DNA of 64,000 bases. Source: Phyto melanocephala. Its lineage: Eukaryota; Arthropoda; Insecta; Diptera; Rhinophoridae. The notes beneath the pieces were generated by a model that worked only from the letters and a program-made list of their open reading frames with translations, had not been told where the DNA came from and searched no databases. The position numbers were made by a program, and so were the translations under genes. Where the stretch lies: positions 112,899,833 to 112,963,832 of the forward strand of contig OW799233.1 in NCBI GenBank assembly GCA_941918925.1, in the 5' to 3' direction. Shown one piece after another: positions 60,220-64,000 of this stretch. How positions within the stretch are numbered: position 1 is the first letter of the stretch; each line of letters opens with the position of its first letter.

Positions 60220-60786
60220 ACAAGTAAGAATAATAATATTCGGCCATAACGAATCTGAAAATACCCTTCACCATCATGTATGTATAGCGTAGCTAAGCTT
60301 TGAATTTGAATTTTTACATAGTAAACTATAGTCTACTACTTAAGCTCTTTCATTTGATACCCATATTATGAGAGTTGAATGATCTTAAGCCGTAATAACT
60401 ATTTTTGACCCAAGTATGCGTTATCTTGGATTTTAATTTTTCATTATTTACTGTATTCCACTGGCTTTTAATTGAAGTGAGAATATTTTTAATTACTACA
60501 CTTGACCATTTTCCGCATCTCGGCCATCTCGGATTAAAAATGCCTTTTTGTTCTATATTTTGCTAGTCAATCTCTTTCTTTTGATACCCATATCGTTCCT
60601 CTCTGTTGTCCAAAAACGCGAAAAAATCGATTTTCTCTTAAAAATTTCGGGAAAGACACTAAAGATTTTGAATTTCTTGTACCTTTGTCTCAGTTAGTTT
60701 TAAACCGATTTGTTAGTTTTTCTCAGAAGTAGTTTTCGAGACTACGGCCTGTATTTTTGTGTCTCTAACATTTCTAAAAATTAAAT
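60220..60786 (-). mobile_element. mini-me-like element, family 3
   Basis: ACAAGTAAGAATAATAATAT, hairpin ATTCG.TATGGCCGAAT (decayed), AAAATACCCTTCACCATCAT; ends where a mariner derivative begins. Confidence 0.55.
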
Positions 60787-60787
60787 A

Positions 60788-61324
60788 AAGGGTCCGCCAT
60801 CTAACGTTTTTATTTCCACTAGTGCTTATTTCATGAATGGTAACACTTAGCTCATGTTTTATTTGACAGATAATTAGTTTTATCCTTCCGCTGAACGAAT
60901 ATCGTTGTGTATACGGTTGAACAACGCTGGGAAATATTGCGACATTACTTTGGCCGATTTTTCAAAAAAAAAATCATCTTTTCAGAAAAAGCTAATTTTG
61001 ATCTTGGCAGGTATGTAAACAAGCAAAATTGTCGCATTTGGGGCACAGAAAACCCGCACGCATACATTGAAAAGTCGAAACATCCAAAACGAGTCACTGT
61101 TTGGTGCGGATTTTGGTCTAGATGCATAATTGGGCCATTTTTCTTCGAAAATGAGCAAGGAGTGGCGATCGTTATCGGGCCATGTTGAACGAATTTTAGT
61201 TCACAAAAATTGAAGAGGAGGATATTGGCAACATTTGGTTTCAACAGGACGGCGCTACGTGCCACACAGCCGAAGCTACACTTTTTTATAGCATTTAAAA
61301 AAAAAAGTTATTTGGCGGACCCTT
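60788..61324 (+). mobile_element. DD41D mariner derivative, internally deleted, TA-flanked
   Basis: TIR AAGGGTCCGCCATCTAACG at both ends, TA duplication at 60786-60787 and 61325-61326. Encodes VYTVEQRWEILRHY joined straight to KIIFSEKANFDLGRYVN, then VTVWCGFW and NIWFQQDGATCHTAEAT. First catalytic Asp replaced (SEKA for SDEA). Non-autonomous. Confidence 0.88.
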
Positions 61325-61379
61325 TAGAAACTTTATTAACTTGACATATTTATAAAAAAATATATATTTTTTCAAAAAG

Positions 61380-61830
61380 GGAGCAAAACGTGAAATTAAA
61401 TTCTCACTAAAATGATTTCTCAACAAGTTTATTATTTCAGACATTGTATGGCTCGTAGCGCCGCCTTGACATGGTGCGATAACGGTTACCATTGAAGGCA
61501 ACATTCTGATATGCCAAATTTAGAAAAGATGGTTCGATGATTCGACCAGCCCATAAACCACACCATACCGTTGTTGTTAATGGATATAATGGTAGTTCTT
61601 GGTACTCTTCGGGTTTCTTATCAGCCCAGCTACGATAGTTTTGTTAATATACGTGTCCATTGAACCAGAAATGTGCGTCATCCATGAACAAAACATAGCG
61701 ATAAAACATTTTTCGCATAACGCTGTTTTTCTTAATACAGCTGAATAATATGGAGGTGTTGTTGAAGTGTAAATGTTGACTTACCAAACAATACTGAACA
61801 AAAATCGGTAAAAAAAACCTATTAAAAATC
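61380..61830 (-). pseudogene. decayed mariner transposase, catalytic region
   Basis: Minus strand: LFMDDAHFWFNGHVY (first Asp), TTVWCGLWAGRIIEP, then GGATSHTMSEIINLLRNHF. One stop and frame changes. A different mariner lineage from its neighbour at 60788. Confidence 0.7.
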
Positions 61831-62249
61831 AAACCTCACAATGAATCACCAGATATAAACAGGATTACAGTTTTTTAGCAGTCACACTGTTTTACCGACC
61901 TTTATCAAGCATGATTGAATACTCCGTTCAAATAGTAAGACTTTTTATCAAAACAAGTGTTCGTCAAAATCGACTCTCCTACGTGGTATACAAATTTCAG
62001 GCGGACTATTTGGTCAACCATTATCCGTATACATATTATGAAAATGACTAACTGAATGAGCACATCACCGAACATCAGGAAACGTATTTGAGAGGACCCA
62101 ATACAGTCAATTTCTCGCCATAAACAGACTTTGGCATACTTCAACTTAAATTTATTTTTTTTTTTTGACAGTAAAACTCGTTTTAACCCATTTAAATTTA
62201 CAAGAAACAATGGAGGAGCGTTACAAAACTATGATAATTAATCGTTTGG

Positions 62250-62520
62250 CTCTAATATAGCGATGTACGTAGACAACTTATGGTTCCAGCCGTATGGCGA
62301 TACGTGCAACACATGGAATTACACAAGGGACATTACGCATAAATCGATTTGCGGATATTGTAAACTTCCAAGGAAATATTTTAAATTGGTCAACATGATC
62401 GTGCGATTTTACTACGCTAGACTATTTCTTGTTGGATTTTTAGAAGTGACCTCAACGTCAATACATTAAGCCGAATCTAAGAGACATCAGCTGGGCCCGT
62501 GTAAAGCTTCGACGAACATT
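62250..62520 (+). pseudogene. mariner transposase C-terminal fragment
   Basis: Plus strand: NLWFQPYGDTCNTWNYTRDI and KLPRKYFKLVNMI with frameshifted FTT..LDYFLL-like sequence, i.e. the second and third catalytic regions in decayed form. Confidence 0.55.
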
Positions 62521-63248
62521 TAAATACAGCTCATTTTAATCCACCTTACGGTTTTCAAAACGTTGTAATTTTGCTGAAGTTAACAGTCCTGGCTTAAAAA
62601 TTATATAATCTTACTAAGCTATTACTAATTATAGTACATACTTGGTGAATTCATAAGGTGTCCTAAGTGTTGTATTATCGTAATGTCATAATATTTCAAA
62701 ATTTTGACAAGGCTTAAAAATTTTACCTTAAACAATACAAAACTTTTTAATAATTTGAAAACTGTTGGGAAGTTGTATTAATTTCGTACTAAGGTCGTCT
62801 TATGAATACAGCAAGTGTTACTTCATTACGACAATGAACTTGTAGACCTACATACATATATAAATAAAATTTATTGAATTATTAAAAGTTCAAATATAAT
62901 ATTAAAATATAAATAAACTAAAAAATTTTATAGAAAAAGAATGTAGTGCGATTCTGTATATCAAACTTTTTTAAAATTAATTGTGTAAAACTTTACGAAT
63001 AATCAACAATATTTGTCAACACTAGTTATTTCCTAAAGAAAAACTTCTTTATATAATTTATTCAACGTTTATGTAGCCCTAAACCGAATTTAGAGAATCC
63101 AAACATTTTAATAGTTATTTGCAATGTTCTTTTTTTCTGATAAAATAGCAAATAGATATACAAATATATGTGTGTGTACATAAATGAAAATTAAATAAGT
63201 ATATAAATATGGATAAACACAATATAAACCAGATATAACAATACAAAC
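62521..63248. other. intron sequence, no gene seen
   Basis: AT-rich, nothing recognised. Confidence 0.4.
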
Positions 63249-64000
63249 CTCCAAACTGCAGACAAAATCAGTATTATCAATATCGTCTACAAGCCCATTT
63301 GAAAAGTTACCACCATAACAGCAATGGCAGCAACATGAATGACAGCTCAAACAGGCAGCCGAACACAAAGGAACAACTGTAGCTGAAGATGAGCAACAGC
63401 AAATGCTACTACATCTATTGTGGTTTTTTACAGCATTCATGTTGCTGGTATAGTTATTTCCGTAATAAGAACGTAGTGAAGCATAATTTAAATTTGAAAT
63501 AACTTCGGCATATTTATTTTGAACCAACCAATATTTGTTGTAGTAACATAAACGAAGTTTGTTCAATAGCAATTTGGGTGATATAAAAAGTAAGCAACTG
63601 TGATTGTTGCCGCAACAATAAGAAGCATTCGTACGGGAAGATGTATCACAACAATAACTTGTATGTGTATTAACTTTTTGTTGATGTCTTGACGATAAAG
63701 GAAATTGGGTGGCGATAAAACTATTACCACCATCATTAGGGTCCGAATTGTTGCTGCTGTTTTCGTAGTCGTTGTTGAGTTGTGTTTGCAATTGAAAAGC
63801 ATTCAAAAGCGCATATATAATCTCATCATTATCGTAAAAGTGCCCTGAATTACACTTAAAGTTTGTACTTCTAGTGGTTGAAGCAGCAGCAGCATCATCA
63901 ACATTTCTTTTAATTTTTGTTTGTGTTCTCCTGCAGCAGTTTCTATATAATTTTTCACCATTCGAGTGGTTTTCTTTGCCCTTATGACATAAACAAAACG
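63249..64000 (-). CDS. htt: huntingtin exon (1st in window, open at right edge)
   Basis: Open on the minus strand from the window edge to donor GTTTGT after 63249, phase 0 out. It reads FCLCHKGKENHSNGEK, then GHFYDNDEIIYALLNAFQLQ, a poorly conserved Asn/Ser part, CYYNKYWLVQNKYAEVISNL (human SSYWLVRTELLETLAEIDF), a Cys-rich insertion (63300-63400) and NTDFVCSLE. The donor is weaker than GTAAGT, but its phase fits exon 2. No ATG is needed: the exon continues upstream. Confidence 0.9.

Larger units (their letters stand above)
4261..64000 (-). other. htt: huntingtin gene, internal part: 14 exons and their introns
   Basis: Fourteen minus-strand exons join into one frame of about 2,330 codons. Exon ends have GT/AG sites and compatible phases throughout. 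Order and similarity follow human huntingtin without rearrangement. Huntingtin is a very large HEAT-repeat scaffold, cytoplasmic, that pairs with HAP40 and works in vesicle transport, autophagy and spindle orientation (family knowledge). The 5' end (including exon 1) and the final part (several hundred residues) lie outside the window. Introns range from 136 bp to 20.2 kb, and the large ones are packed with transposons in both orientations. Confidence 0.93.

Overview
The window is AT-rich insect DNA, most likely from a higher fly (Schizophora, probably a calyptrate). The reasons are the protein it encodes, the mini-me/DINE-1-like repeats with (GTCY)n runs, and the mixture of Tc1/mariner, hAT, Transib, Penelope-like and LINE copies. 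The species cannot be fixed from sequence alone. I saw no tRNA, rRNA or CRISPR array and nothing bacterial.

One host gene spans almost the whole window on the minus strand: huntingtin (htt). I traced 14 exons, from the right edge (63249-64000, open upstream) to the last visible one (4261-4509). Every intron phase I checked is compatible, and the joined reading frame is about 2,330 codons. Similarity to human huntingtin runs in order along the gene, including the YWLV, GEDDVRVRE, FEPLVI, TQKEV and TTRQQFEE segments. It covers roughly human residues 950-2650 (approximate, from memory). The first and last exons of the gene lie outside the window. Exons carry internal Gln, Ser/Thr and Cys-rich stretches.

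Everything else is intron, mostly transposable elements, often nested. 1-4.2 kb: a Penelope-like element (PLE) with the start of its reverse transcriptase and inverted terminal repeats, a mini-me copy, and a GAAATTTC minisatellite. 4.5-16.1 kb: nested mini-me copies, a LINE 3' end, a 59-bp palindrome and small inverted-repeat elements. 16.2-28.3 kb: a mini-me copy, an internally deleted mariner with intact TIRs, a decayed mariner, a long-TIR Tc1, and PLE repeat remnants. 28.3-36.1 kb: a LINE fragment, a four-level nest (TIR element > mini-me with 288-bp tandem repeats > deleted mariner), and a mini-me copy split by a PLE repeat cluster. 37.9-58.1 kb: a single 20-kb intron with a mini-me copy split by a 3.5-kb hAT-like element, and a mariner split by a nearly intact Transib (RAG1-like transposase with one frameshift). 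58.9-63.2 kb: a MITE, mini-me-like and mariner remnants.

The most interesting signal is a set of about nine hammerhead-ribozyme-like motifs in at least three unrelated PLE repeat families. Stems I and II differ between families but keep pairing, and the CTGANGA/GAAA core is kept. The best three copies form all three stems.
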